Below are positions 26,201-35,954 of a DNA stretch of 64,000 nt, in pieces. The position numbers were made by a program, and so were the translations under genes. The first letter of the stretch is position 1, and each line of letters begins with the position of its first letter. Under the pieces are notes generated by a model. It saw nothing but the letters and a program-made list of their open reading frames with translations. It did no database searches and was not told the origin of the DNA. The DNA comes from Dipylidium caninum (lineage: Eukaryota; Platyhelminthes; Cestoda; Cyclophyllidea; Dipylidiidae): the NCBI GenBank assembly GCA_017562135.1, contig QEYB01000766.1, positions 186,001-250,000 of the forward strand, read 5' to 3'.

Positions 26201-27660
26201 AGCGGTTGAGGCTGGTCGAGACTGGAGTCAGGCGGTGGGAGGAGACTCGACTGTCCGAGCACCAGGCGGGCCAAGGACGAACCACCTCCTCACTCATTTA
26301 TTATTCACCCTTTTCACCTGCTTCCACTACAACCAACGTCGAGCCATTTCTGTGGCGAATTAACCCCGCCCTGCGGCCCACTGAAGCAGTTCTCGACATC
26401 GTCGCATTTAATTTAGTTGTTTATAGTGCCAAAGGTAAAAACAATCCCCCTTTTCATTACTCTTCCTCCTTTTTAGGAGGTACTTTTTGAAGGACTAGTT
26501 TTTAATTTCATCTCGGAGGTGATAATGAGAGGGAAGGAACGGGAGTCTCACACATAATACTCCAAAAGGGGAGATCTGCGCAGCCCGTTTTTAAAAGCCT
26601 GCTGTGGACAGCTTTTTTCGCGCAGATTTTTCAAAATAATTTCACACTCAGGCTGTTAACTTAGTAACCCTTGGCGTAACGGCCAGCTAATCATAAAGAG
26701 GAGGGCTTTCTTGGACATGGCGCGCTCATTTAATCCGCATAAATTATTCCCCTGTACCCCACCGGCAAAATCTAAATTAACTCAGTTTACTCCGCACTTC
26801 GCCTCTCATTTGTGGGTGTTTTTCACATCTTCGCCGTTATACCAAAAGCGTGGAAGATGGGATATTCTGAACGCCGTTTCCAAGCCCATGGGTGACATCG
26901 CGGGATCAGACGGGGTTGCTGCAACATGCAGACACGACAGAACGCCGGATATAAGCATAAAGTCGTATTTAATTTTCTGATCACATTATCAAGCCTGTAA
27001 AATCAGTGGGAATGATTGAGAGTGAGTCGGCGCCCCGGACGGGTGGGCTAATAAATCCGCGCGGCCTTTGGCAGCCACACAAATCGCATGCCCAAACATA
27101 GCCATCAACAACCGGAGCGACATGAGACTCCGATGCGTCGGAGAGTCCATTATCGAGCTGTCGCGAATCCTTTGGAGGCAGAAGTTTTGCCCCCATCGTC
27201 TCCCGCCCCCCTCCACAGACTGTCATGCAACTTAGGTTGTCGGCAAAAGAGTTAATAACACCAGTATCTTGCCTTCATCGAAGAGTCTTCTTTCGCATTA
27301 ATTATTGCCTCTAAGCAGGCCTCACATTAGACGGAGAGACGCAAGGTGGCACGGATGTACTGGCAGAGGGAGGTAGAATTCCTCAAATCTAAAAAGCCAG
27401 ACGTTTTTAAGAACGGATTTCTCCTCAACGCACACTTCCTCTCCCATTAGAGGCGAGGCTCTCGGCGACCCCATTAGTTATCCACCCATCTCCGACATCA
27501 CAATGCAGTCGGGCGACCATAAAACCCTCCTTGAGTCAGGAACGCTCATCAAATATGCATAGAGGTAAGACGACATTTCGATTGCAACATCAATGACGTA
27601 TCGCGGAGATTCCCTCGTGGGTATAGCCTGATTCTCTGGTTCCCATCAGCTCTACGCACC
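20237..27660. other. Gene-poor stretch containing a promoter-like cluster
   Basis: No gene recognised. The conspicuous items are the CCAAT/GC-box/E-box cluster at 23,960-24,150 (listed separately), a CT run at about 24,928-24,949 and an imperfect hairpin at about 26,571-26,634 (GATCTGCGCAG against CGCGCAGATT). ORFs up to about 120 codons occur but overlap on both strands and show no known domain. Confidence 0.55.
23960..24150 (+). promoter_or_regulatory. CCAAT box, GC box and E-box cluster
   Basis: GAGCCAATCAGCGCG at 23,959-23,973 is a textbook NF-Y CCAAT box. An Sp1-type CCGCCC follows about 10 bp later (23,976-23,981), and a CACGTG E-box in a GCACGTGAC context lies at 24,143-24,148. The spacing resembles TATA-less animal promoters. 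A 13-codon ATG ORF (24,108-24,149) is too small to claim as a gene. No exon could be linked to it. Confidence 0.3.
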
Positions 27661-27663
27661 GCA

Positions 27664-27672
27664 TATAAAAGG
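27664..27672 (+). promoter_or_regulatory. TATA box (TATAAAAGG)
   Basis: A perfect TATAAAAG core sits 67 bp upstream of an ATG that opens a clean exon with a consensus donor. With usual spacing, transcription would begin near 27,694 and leave a 5' UTR of roughly 35-40 nt. An ATATGCAT octamer-like motif lies upstream near 27,554. Confidence 0.45.
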
Positions 27673-27730
27673 CGCATCGTCTTGCTCCGTCTGATTCGCG
27701 GATTGTTTGGAGAACCGGTCATAGTTGGAG

Positions 27731-27802
27731 ATGACGACGGGGATGGGGAACCGTGAGAGCCCCACTGATGCCTGCTTTACGAGTGGGCAACTGTCTGCGC
27801 TG
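27731..27802 (+). CDS. Candidate first coding exon, unknown gene
   Basis: ATG at 27,731 opens 24 codons containing RESPTDACFTSGQLSAL and ends at CTG|GTAAGC, a near-consensus donor, in phase 0. In the intron the frame meets TAA within 12 codons. The upstream TATA box makes this the best-supported gene start in the left 44 kb. No domain is recognisable in so short a peptide. A candidate exon of the same strand lies at 29,839-29,969; one phase-compatible but weak bridging stretch is 28,537-28,603. Product, length and remaining exons are unknown. Confidence 0.35.
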
Positions 27803-29838
27803 GTAAGCTTGGAAATGGGATGCCACAGAGGCTAAGAGAAGAACATTTCCTGCAAATTTTGCTTTTAGCCAACTTGGGTGAAAAATTACCGATTAACTGT
27901 TGAACTCCCATGAAAATTCAAGTAGATGCGTCCTCTCATCCAGTTACCACATTCGCATGTCTTGAGTGTAATAAACAGGGAACTAAGACGAATAAAAGGA
28001 ATATCTTAGGAGCATTATTGTAAGACATTAGTAGTTCCTTGTGGAGGCTTTGGTAGAGTAGCGTGAGAGCCCTAACGTCTCCCGCCAACCCCCTACATGT
28101 GAGAAATGACACACTGAAGTCCATCCCTTCTGGTGTCTCCCATCTCCCATCTCGCATCGACATCTCAATATCCTCCCCTCGCGCCGTCCCCAGTCCTCCG
28201 ACCTGCCACCCCTCAGCCTACGACGTACTGACTGACGGAGGAAGCAACTTCACAGGTTACGAGGTGACACTTGCTCCCACTCGCATGAGGCAGTGAGACG
28301 AGAGCGGCCGAGGGAAAACCAGTTCCCCTTGTCTCAGAGACATATCGCCCGACCACGAGACCTTCTTTCATTCGAGATTAGTACATCTTCAAGACAGACT
28401 TGTCGTTCTGCTCATTTAGTCACGTCATCGTTTATAACTCGCCTCCCGTTCACAGTTGTGACATGTGAGAACATAAATGGAGGCTTAAGACTGTGCTTGT
28501 CTTACCCCTTCCCTAACACACCCTCGTGGCTGCCAGGCAGCAACTCTGTCAGTTTGGGCTTGTATTTCGGTTACAAAAACGTCTCGGCTGTGCGATACGC
28601 CAGGTGCGGATGGTGCCTCCCTCACCCTGATGCCCCGCCAAGCCACACTCGAAATAGGCCCTGAAGCGCACCCGATAATCGTCACCAGAACGTGCCTAGG
28701 AAGTTCTTTTTGCTATTCTCTCTGTTCATCTTTCAACCGGTGGCCTTTATATTCCTCAGAATTGATTTTTTCGCATCTCTCGGTGAAAGAGAATTACATT
28801 TCACATCGAAATCTTCGAGTTTTATAATAATTTGACTAAACCATTTTCCCACAAGTGGAACATTGTATGAAAGATCAGATTCTGAAGAGATTTACCAGCG
28901 AAGGTGCGCGCCAACAAAACTACTAATACACACTGTGTCCCTCTTTATTTTTCTGCTCTTGGCAACCGCTGTATGTCAGTTTGTAAGACCGTTTACAGTA
29001 AAGATAAGCGAAAAGCGCCTGAGGTCTAAAGTGGTTACTAGTCTCAAAATGATTTCCATCCGTATCAGACCCTTTTTTTCAGGCTCCTGGAAATCAGCTT
29101 CCAAAAATAAATCAATTGTATGAAGCCTTGCAATTCTGGCCTGTGAAGATTCAGCCTAGGTGAAGTTTGAACTACTTACTTGTCGAGAAATTCGGGAAAT
29201 GTCATGCAAAACTGGTGGACGAATCAAGAATTTTACTCTTTATTACATTGCATGCCAAAATTTCGTAAGCACGACATGACAAGAGCGACTCAGTTTAACT
29301 TTTGATGAAGGGTGTTTTGTGGCAGCGTACGATTCCTTCTCCCTTAACCTGAGCGACACTACTAACAGCCTTGTTAGTAGTTTAGCCAGTAACGTTAAGC
29401 ACTGTTTAGGCGCCTGGGGAAGCCTGAAAGTGATTCCCCGCCTCTCATTTCAACTCCCTTCCCCTTGCAATGTTTTCGTAAAAGGTTGTGTTCAAATATC
29501 TTCCTTTGCTACTCCAGAATGACGGAATTAATCAGAGTAAGAGTCTAGGGGTGATTGACAAACTTTTTATACTTGTTGGAGGGCGTTGTGGCGGGCTCGA
29601 GTTCTCGACTCGTTTCCTTTATCTTCAGACCTGGTCTGTTTGATTTTAACAGTCGCATTTACATGTCTCTTGATACACTCATCGCCGCCTATTCCTCCAC
29701 CTCCAAGATACCCAATTGTCTCTGTTCCCCTTAGATTAATTCTTATTGTTACGTGGACAAGATCGGGTACAACTAAACGCGTCTGTATCTATTCTAATCT
29801 ATGCGGGATTCTTACTTTCCTCTGTCTTTTCCCTTCAG
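27803..29838. other. Possible intron or intergenic DNA
   Basis: No gene recognised. An ORF at 28,293-28,664 lacks known motifs. A stretch at 28,537-28,603, after CTGCCAG and before GTGCGG, is open in phase 0 and leaves one base over, so it could bridge the candidate exons on either side, but its splice sites are weak. Confidence 0.4.
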
Positions 29839-29969
29839 GCTTTGCCTTGCCTTTCTCCCCCCCTCATCAACATTCGAATAAATACGTCTTCCAAGCTGGA
29901 GGACTCGCAACAGCAGGGATGTCAACTTCCTCTCCATTAGTCCGTCCGCCTGATCGCTCTACAGTTGAG
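29839..29969 (+). CDS. Candidate internal exon, unknown gene
   Basis: The 3' splice site is very good: a CTAAT branch-like motif, then a long pyrimidine run ending in CCCTTCAG. With one base carried in, 43 codons are open (including SNKYVFQAGGLATAGM and STSSPLVRPPDRSTVE), and the stretch ends exactly at GAG|GTGAGT, a strong donor. The composition (Pro, Ser, Thr, Gly) resembles a linker region of a regulatory protein. No domain is identified. It may belong with the TATA-driven first exon at 27,731. Confidence 0.3.
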
Positions 29970-32900
29970 GTGAGTGTGGAAGCACAGAGTGCTTGCAGTC
30001 TCAGTCCCAAAGTCCGAGTTCCCCTTCTCGCTTCTTGCAGACCTTCGTAGAACAAGAGTTACAATGCTCCGTGCGTACGATCTCTGCATCGATAGAAATC
30101 GTCGATTGTAATTAAAAAGTGTATTTCAGAAATAGGCCAAGAATATTTAGCTTTTCAGCCGCAATGGTTGCTCGTAAATCAAGCGTTTTTTTCGTCCAAT
30201 ACGATAAATATCTCATAGTCGAAGGGGAAAGTTGTTGTCTTCCACAATTTTACTCAATGACACGTGTTGTTATTCCTTGGTCAGGAGAGGGGTTGGAATT
30301 GTTTACTTACATTTTGCTTGGTGATTTGAAGGTAGTAGGCAGCGCTTACGTCTTTTATTTTTAGCCCATCACGAAAAAAATCCCAGGAAATATTTGCCGT
30401 CGTGTCAACTCTTGTGCCCCTGGCGCTAAAGAGCCTAGTGCAGTTTCACTCGGATACGTCCCCCTCCTCCTCCTCCTCCTCCTTTAAGCTGGCTTTACGC
30501 TCGTGCTCCACTAACTTGTGCTGATCCCAGCGAATGCATTCAACGCCATGACTTTCCAACACCGCGTAAACAAATTTTGATCATCACAATGTGTGCAGAC
30601 GTTGTTTAGAATCACTGGGACTATAGCAAGAATCCATGTAGGCTTCTTTGTCGCCGCGAACTTTAATTTCATATTCTGTTGTTTTAGCCTTGCCGTTGTG
30701 CCTTCTTCGAAGGAAAACACGAACTGCTGCCAGGCGTTGTCTAAAGTCAAGAAAAAGCAGACTTGGCGTATCAACCGAAGTTGCACGCACTAGTGTAACT
30801 GGGAATGACAGGCTAGAGTCATGCAGACTGTGGGTCATTAGATCGGAAGAATCACGTAGAGCTGAGGGAAAGTGTCTCCGCCGCGGTGGCTTTCCTCCCC
30901 TTCGTCAACGCTCTTCAGGCGATATCCTCGAGAATCGTTAACCGACGGCTCTGCTGGGGCACAGATTTTCTGAGAAAATTGTGAGATATCAGCAAAAGGA
31001 ATACGTGTGCCAGTCGGTCAGCCATGCTACCACTCTAGGGACCCTGCAAAGGGCACTTGCGTCCATGAACCAAGAGTTTCCAATAGCTGTTCTCGACAGA
31101 CGATTTCTTTCGTCGTAAGTACGCACCAAGAACACGACTGGCATAGAAAACTGTGAAAGGTTGTTTCCTTGATTTCACTCAAACTCGGAGACCTTGCAGG
31201 TTTTTCGGTGTGAGGGAGACCGATGGTGTGGAAGGCGCGTTGGACAGGGAGCAGATTCACCCATTCACTGCGAAGAACGACGTACTTCTGAGCCTTTAGT
31301 CTTACGAGAAGGAAGTTGTGGATTGAGGAATTTAGTTAACTTCATTCACCTCCAGCAGGTAAATTTGTGCCTTATTCAGTAATTGTGCGCGCAGATGAGG
31401 GGTAAGACACAAGTTTGAGGTTCAGTGCTTCTGCTTTACGATTGTAGTAGGAAACCAAAGTTAGTAGGGAAAATGTCGCCACTCGAGGAGTTTGTCGAAG
31501 CCCGTCTTCCACCGTGAAATGTTCCTCCGCAGTGAAAGAGTTTGAACTGGAGGAGGAGGCCCCCCTACCCGAGGCGTGAAGCAGGCAGCAGCCTGATTCA
31601 CGGTGTCCAGAGGTCCGAGATTTATGACGTTCCCATTGAAATGTGTTCTTCATCAGGCGCAACCGTCAATTACTCTTGGAGAAGATGCAATTCCTCCCCT
31701 CCTCGACGTCTTAACGGACGTTTTCAGCCTCTGTAGACGAGGTTCATTCGGTATGGGTCAGAAGGCGCTATCAACCGAAACTTTTGGCAACGGTGACAAC
31801 GAGACCTGTCATCCGAGGTAAATTAAAAGAAATACACAATATTTAGGTGTTTTTTTTAGAGCGGCAGTAAAGTGCAATGTCACAAATCCAACATTAACGA
31901 AGTCGAGGGACGGAAGTCGTCCGTGTCGCCTCCATTTCTCGACGCCTCGCTGTCAAGTCTCCTTCACATTCCTTCGTTGTCACTTAGCTTTCGCGACCTA
32001 TCTCCTTTGCTGCTAAAAAATTTACTTTTCGTAAAATTCGAGTGCCCTGACGAGGAGGCCGTTCACTGCCTTGCCTGATCCTCATTATTTCTACACGCCA
32101 TCTACTTTCCTCTTTCCTCCTGAATGAAGGCCAAAGGGAAAAAACATTTTGCGGGGGGGCGAGTTTTCATTCCTCCCTTATCCTGCGTGCGAGAAATTAA
32201 AAGTTTTCCCCCAATGTTGACCCCACTTCTGGGCCGCGCACAGGTTATTTTCCTTAAAAACATTTTTGACGAAAAGTGACAATGGGAATCCTTCTAAGCT
32301 GTAGAATTTTCTCAGAAGCATTACAAACTGACAATACGGTTGGAAATAAATGTTCAGGAAGTCGTTAGTACGAACTAGCGAGACCAAAAACCTCACCTTA
32401 GACCTGATTTCAATTCTCCCACTCTCTTTTCGCAATGGGAATGAATTTGTTTCCCTTTTAGAGGTTTGCTCTTTGAAATAGCGCCAGTTAATTGGGATTA
32501 TAGTGTCCTCCATAAAATCTTGATCGAATGCTACTGTGGCGCCGTCCGGACGCAGTCCGACGTTGCTGTTGTCGTTGTCAGCGGAACTCTTAGCGCTGAA
32601 ACTGCGGCCCGCCTGCGCTTGGTTCCATTCAAGACGGGAGGAAATCTGGGTTTGGGGAGCGCCTTCCTCTCGCTCCCTCTCTTTCCCCTTCCCCAAATCA
32701 CCATAGGAGGATGCATGAGTTTGAGGGATTCTCGTAGCGGACGGTCCTCTCAATCCCAACATTTTGTTGACTCATGGAAAAAAAACAATTTGGAAAATGA
32801 AATTGTGTCGAAATAATGCACATCCCAGGTACAAGGCGACTTAACGGCGAAGTTAAAAAGCAGTTTTTGCAAAGTACATGATGTGGTAATGCAATTTCTC

Positions 32901-33941
32901 CTTTTTCTCACTTTTTAACTTAATGGAATTAAGTGTGGGATGTGGTCCTGAGGTAATTTGAACCTCGGCATTTGTCACTGCGGACATCAGTGTGGCCACC
33001 GTTCCATCCCCTTTTGGTCGGAATCACAGGCTGTTTTGTCAGGGTGGAGGGGAATCTCCCCGTCCGCCTCTCCACGCCGCGTCCCAACATGCCTGTTTTC
33101 ATGTGAAGCGCTCCACCAACTGGTCCACTTACCCCCGAGGCACCTCAGCTATAACAACATCCTCCACTCCCTCCCAGTCTTCTATGCAATTAGTTCCACT
33201 CCGGCTCGGATTTCGGAGGACACACACAAGCCCGCCGGTGGCTTCGGTGAGATCGGCCTCGATTCCCGCCGCTAGGCCTTCTGTGAATCGAAATTCCATG
33301 TAATGTCGGTGGGATTATCCCGTGTGGACGACGAGTCACTCTTCCCGGCATCGCAAAAAATTGCTTTTCTCTTGCGCACGGGGATTCAGTAGGCTTCTTC
33401 TTCTTCTTCTTCTCGAACCCAAATACTCACGTCTGCGGGACATGGTTTTGACCGGCTCTCGGGAGGGGCCTTTCGCACTACCTCCTTTCACCCTCACCAA
33501 GAAGAGTATGTGAACTTCTCGGAATTCCTGCCTTAGAGACTGCCTTGGCCATTTCATGACACAGAGGCCACAGACACCTTGTCTCTTCCCACCGAGTTCA
33601 CGTAGGAAGCGCATTTGGGTGGCGCAACTTTACAATTTCCCTTAGCCCCACACCTTTTAATGGTCGCAAAACACTTTTCTGTTAGGAAAATTTTCAACTG
33701 CTTTCTTCGGTGGTCGTTGGCGTTTATGACAAACTCAAAATATACGCTAATGTGAAATGCATAACACTACAACGATTACCGAGGCGACTCGCAGCGACTG
33801 GTGCACCTGTGATGTCTACTGGGCATCTCAGCCCTGTCCGATGTGGCAGGAGCTTTTCTCCGCTGGCCACCATCGTCCCTTCTGCGAAGACATTCACCCG
33901 TATGAAGTGATTACTCGCAACACTGTTTATAGACCTATGAG
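29970..33941. other. Gene-poor stretch left of the inverted repeat
   Basis: No gene recognised. It contains a CCT repeat at about 30,462-30,484 and a TTC repeat at 33,394-33,413. The longest ORF (minus strand 32,762-32,178, 194 codons) overlaps an opposite-strand ORF, has a low-complexity Glu/Arg/Lys segment and no domain, and I do not call it a gene. Confidence 0.55.
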
Positions 33942-34317
33942 AACAATTTCTTCCATACAAATCACGTCAATGTAATCGACTGATGAAAACGAGGTTTCTC
34001 TGCTTTCCTGTTCCTCGTCTCGCATTTCACGCAGACATGACACCCCTCCAATTGCCCATTGCCTGCTTTTCACCACTCTCGCAGTGACCGCTCCTGAAGG
34101 ATCACTCGGTCCTGCTGAATATTAGCTCTCCTCATCGAAGCACCTTGAGTCTATTCAAACAAAAAATCGAGGCGGACCCTCCTCTCTACTCGCTCCACAC
34201 ATCAAAGAAATACTAGCACTCATGTTATGTGCAACAGAGCAGATTATCCACGTCCTGTGTCACTCCTCATCGTTCCTCTCCCCTACACGATCGCCCAGAG
34301 GTGGATGCAATTCTCAA

Positions 34318-34425
34318 TCACTCACTCAATCACTCAACCGCTCACTCACTCACTCACTCACTCACTCACTCACTCACTCACTCACTCACTCACTCAATCA
34401 CTCAACCGCTCACTCACTCGCTCTA
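34318..34425 (+). repeat. CTCA tetranucleotide array, expanded in the left arm
   Basis: A run of CTCA units with CAAT and CAACCG interruptions. The right arm has only the short form at about 43,840-43,880, so the left arm carries roughly 60 extra bases, including a second copy of the AATCACTCAACCGCTCACT motif. This is the pattern expected from replication slippage or unequal exchange. Confidence 0.9.
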
Positions 34426-34547
34426 TCAGTCATTCAACCAGTCAATCACTCAATGACGCATTCATTGATCAGGCATTCACTCATTCACTCAATCACCCCC
34501 ACCATGACCCCCACCATCACTCTCACTCTAGCACAAACTTCGAGCAA

Positions 34548-34800
34548 GCAATCGGAGTGAACACCAGCATTGCCAGTAATGCTGGCATTCTTCAAGCTGC
34601 GAGCTGTGCTCATGGCAGTTTGGTGGAACCAGTGGCCACAGCAGGCATCGACGACTTTGGTGAGAAGAAGAAGTCGACTGTTGGTGACGGTAACGAGGAA
34701 GAAGCAAAAATGGAAGCTGAAACAGAAGCGGAAGTGCAAGAAGAAGAGGGTAAGAAGAAGAAGAAGAAGAAGATGAGGAGGAGGAGGAGGAGGATGGGGA
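34548..34800 (+). other. Arm-shared coding-like segment with acidic/basic tail
   Basis: In one frame both arms encode the same peptide run, including ASNAGILQAASCAHG and SLVEPVATAGIDDFGEKKK, followed by a Glu-rich stretch and, in the left arm, Lys/Arg runs. The Glu-rich part differs between arms by in-frame-looking unit changes. It could be a fragment of a protein gene captured in the repeat, or a chance frame through microsatellites. There is no start, splice or domain evidence, so no gene is claimed. Confidence 0.25.
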
Positions 34801-35434
34801 AAGACAACTGTTCCCACTGACTTAGCCTCCTCACATCGGTCAGCACCTCCAGTGAGTGAGGTCAGGGCTTGGGAACTTGCAAATCCATCGGGCCTGCATG
34901 CACGCATGCATGCGTGACGAAGCCTCTCCCCTTCACTTCCACTCAGTACGCCTTCAGGCAGGTCTGCAGTGGCCCAATCCACACGCACCTCGCGGCCTTA
35001 TTCACGTCTGCGTAGTTCCATCGCCCTCACCGACGCCCTCGCAGCACTGCCACTTTTCCCCACACCACAATTCACGAAGCTTGGAGCACGCGCCTTGCCC
35101 CACTTTGGCGCTTGAAGACACCGACTGGCGACGTGTCGTCCTTCCACACAAGGCGCATCCACTTTGCTCTTTCCCCTGCATTCTACTCCCACTTCCTTAT
35201 TACGACACGTTTTTGGCATTACACCATCGCCACGAACATGGCTGGATGTGGCAGACCGAAGCGCTGCCCACACGAGGGCGGGCGAATCGAGAGGAAGACA
35301 TGGGCGTAATTTGCCCCCACAAAATATTCGCTCAAAGTAGTCACACACTTTACGTCACAAATTGTTTCATATCGCATGTTGGGCCACTTGACGCGCGCTC
35401 GGACGATTGCAATTGTAAAGGCTTCATTCGCAGG

Positions 35435-35600
35435 AAGGCAGGAAGTAAGGAAAGAAGGAAGGCAGGAAGGAAGGAAGGAAGGCAGGAAGGAAGGAAGGAA
35501 GGAAGGAAAGCAAGAATGATGGGAGGAGGGAGGGAGGAGGGAGGGAGGGAGGAAGGGATGGGGGAAAGAGGGGGGAGAGAGAGAGAGAAGGAGGGACGAA
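35435..35600 (+). repeat. GGAA/GGCA and GGGA/GAGA purine tract
   Basis: Tandem GGAA units with GGCA variants, then GGGAGGA and GAGAGA runs. The mirrored pyrimidine tract is at about 42,602-42,775 in the other arm. It encodes artefactual KEGRK-type repeats. Confidence 0.9.
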
Positions 35601-35954
35601 GGACTGAAATGCTGTCTGCATCTTGTTCAAAATGGTCGCATAAGTACGGACTTAGTTGCGGTTACACTGCTCCACCACTCCCCTCTTGCGCAATGAACTA
35701 CTGACTCTCCGTGGCGGCCTTCATGTGCCCCAAACCCCAAGCCGGTAGGTGGGGCCAACACCTCATCCCCCACAGTGCACGCGACCAAACTCATCCCCTG
35801 CACTGGGATTGTCCTCAACCCAACGCCGGCCTACTGCATGGGGAGGGAGAGGTGGTAAAGAAAGTTGCCTGCTCACAATCCTTCTTGTTAGGGCTCAAGT
35901 GTGGGGGAGGGGTTGAAGGTGGAAGTGGGGGATGAACAACTCCTCTTTTGTCCG

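Larger units (their letters stand above)
33942..35954 (+). repeat. Left arm of a 2-kb inverted repeat
   Basis: This 2,013-bp arm matches the reverse complement of 42,251-44,250 from end to end. The outer boundary is AACAATTTCTTCCATACAAA at 33,942, mirrored by its complement ending at 44,250. The inner boundary is CTCCTCTTTTGTCCG ending at 35,954, mirrored from 42,251. Within the arm lie a CTCA array, a GAA/GAG tract and GGAA/GGGA tracts. No target-site duplication or terminal-repeat signature of a known transposon is evident, so it looks like an inverted segmental duplication. Long ORFs inside (for example 34,856-35,704) are driven by low complexity. Confidence 0.95.

Noticed and set aside
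32178..32762. 194-codon minus-strand ORF
   Set aside because: Long for this region, but it overlaps an opposite-strand ORF, contains low complexity and matches no family.
34856..35704. 282-codon ORF in the left arm and its 219-codon mirror (43,350-42,691)
   Set aside because: Openness comes from GGAA/GGGA tracts and duplicated sequence; no domain, start context or splice evidence, and the mirror is not independent support.
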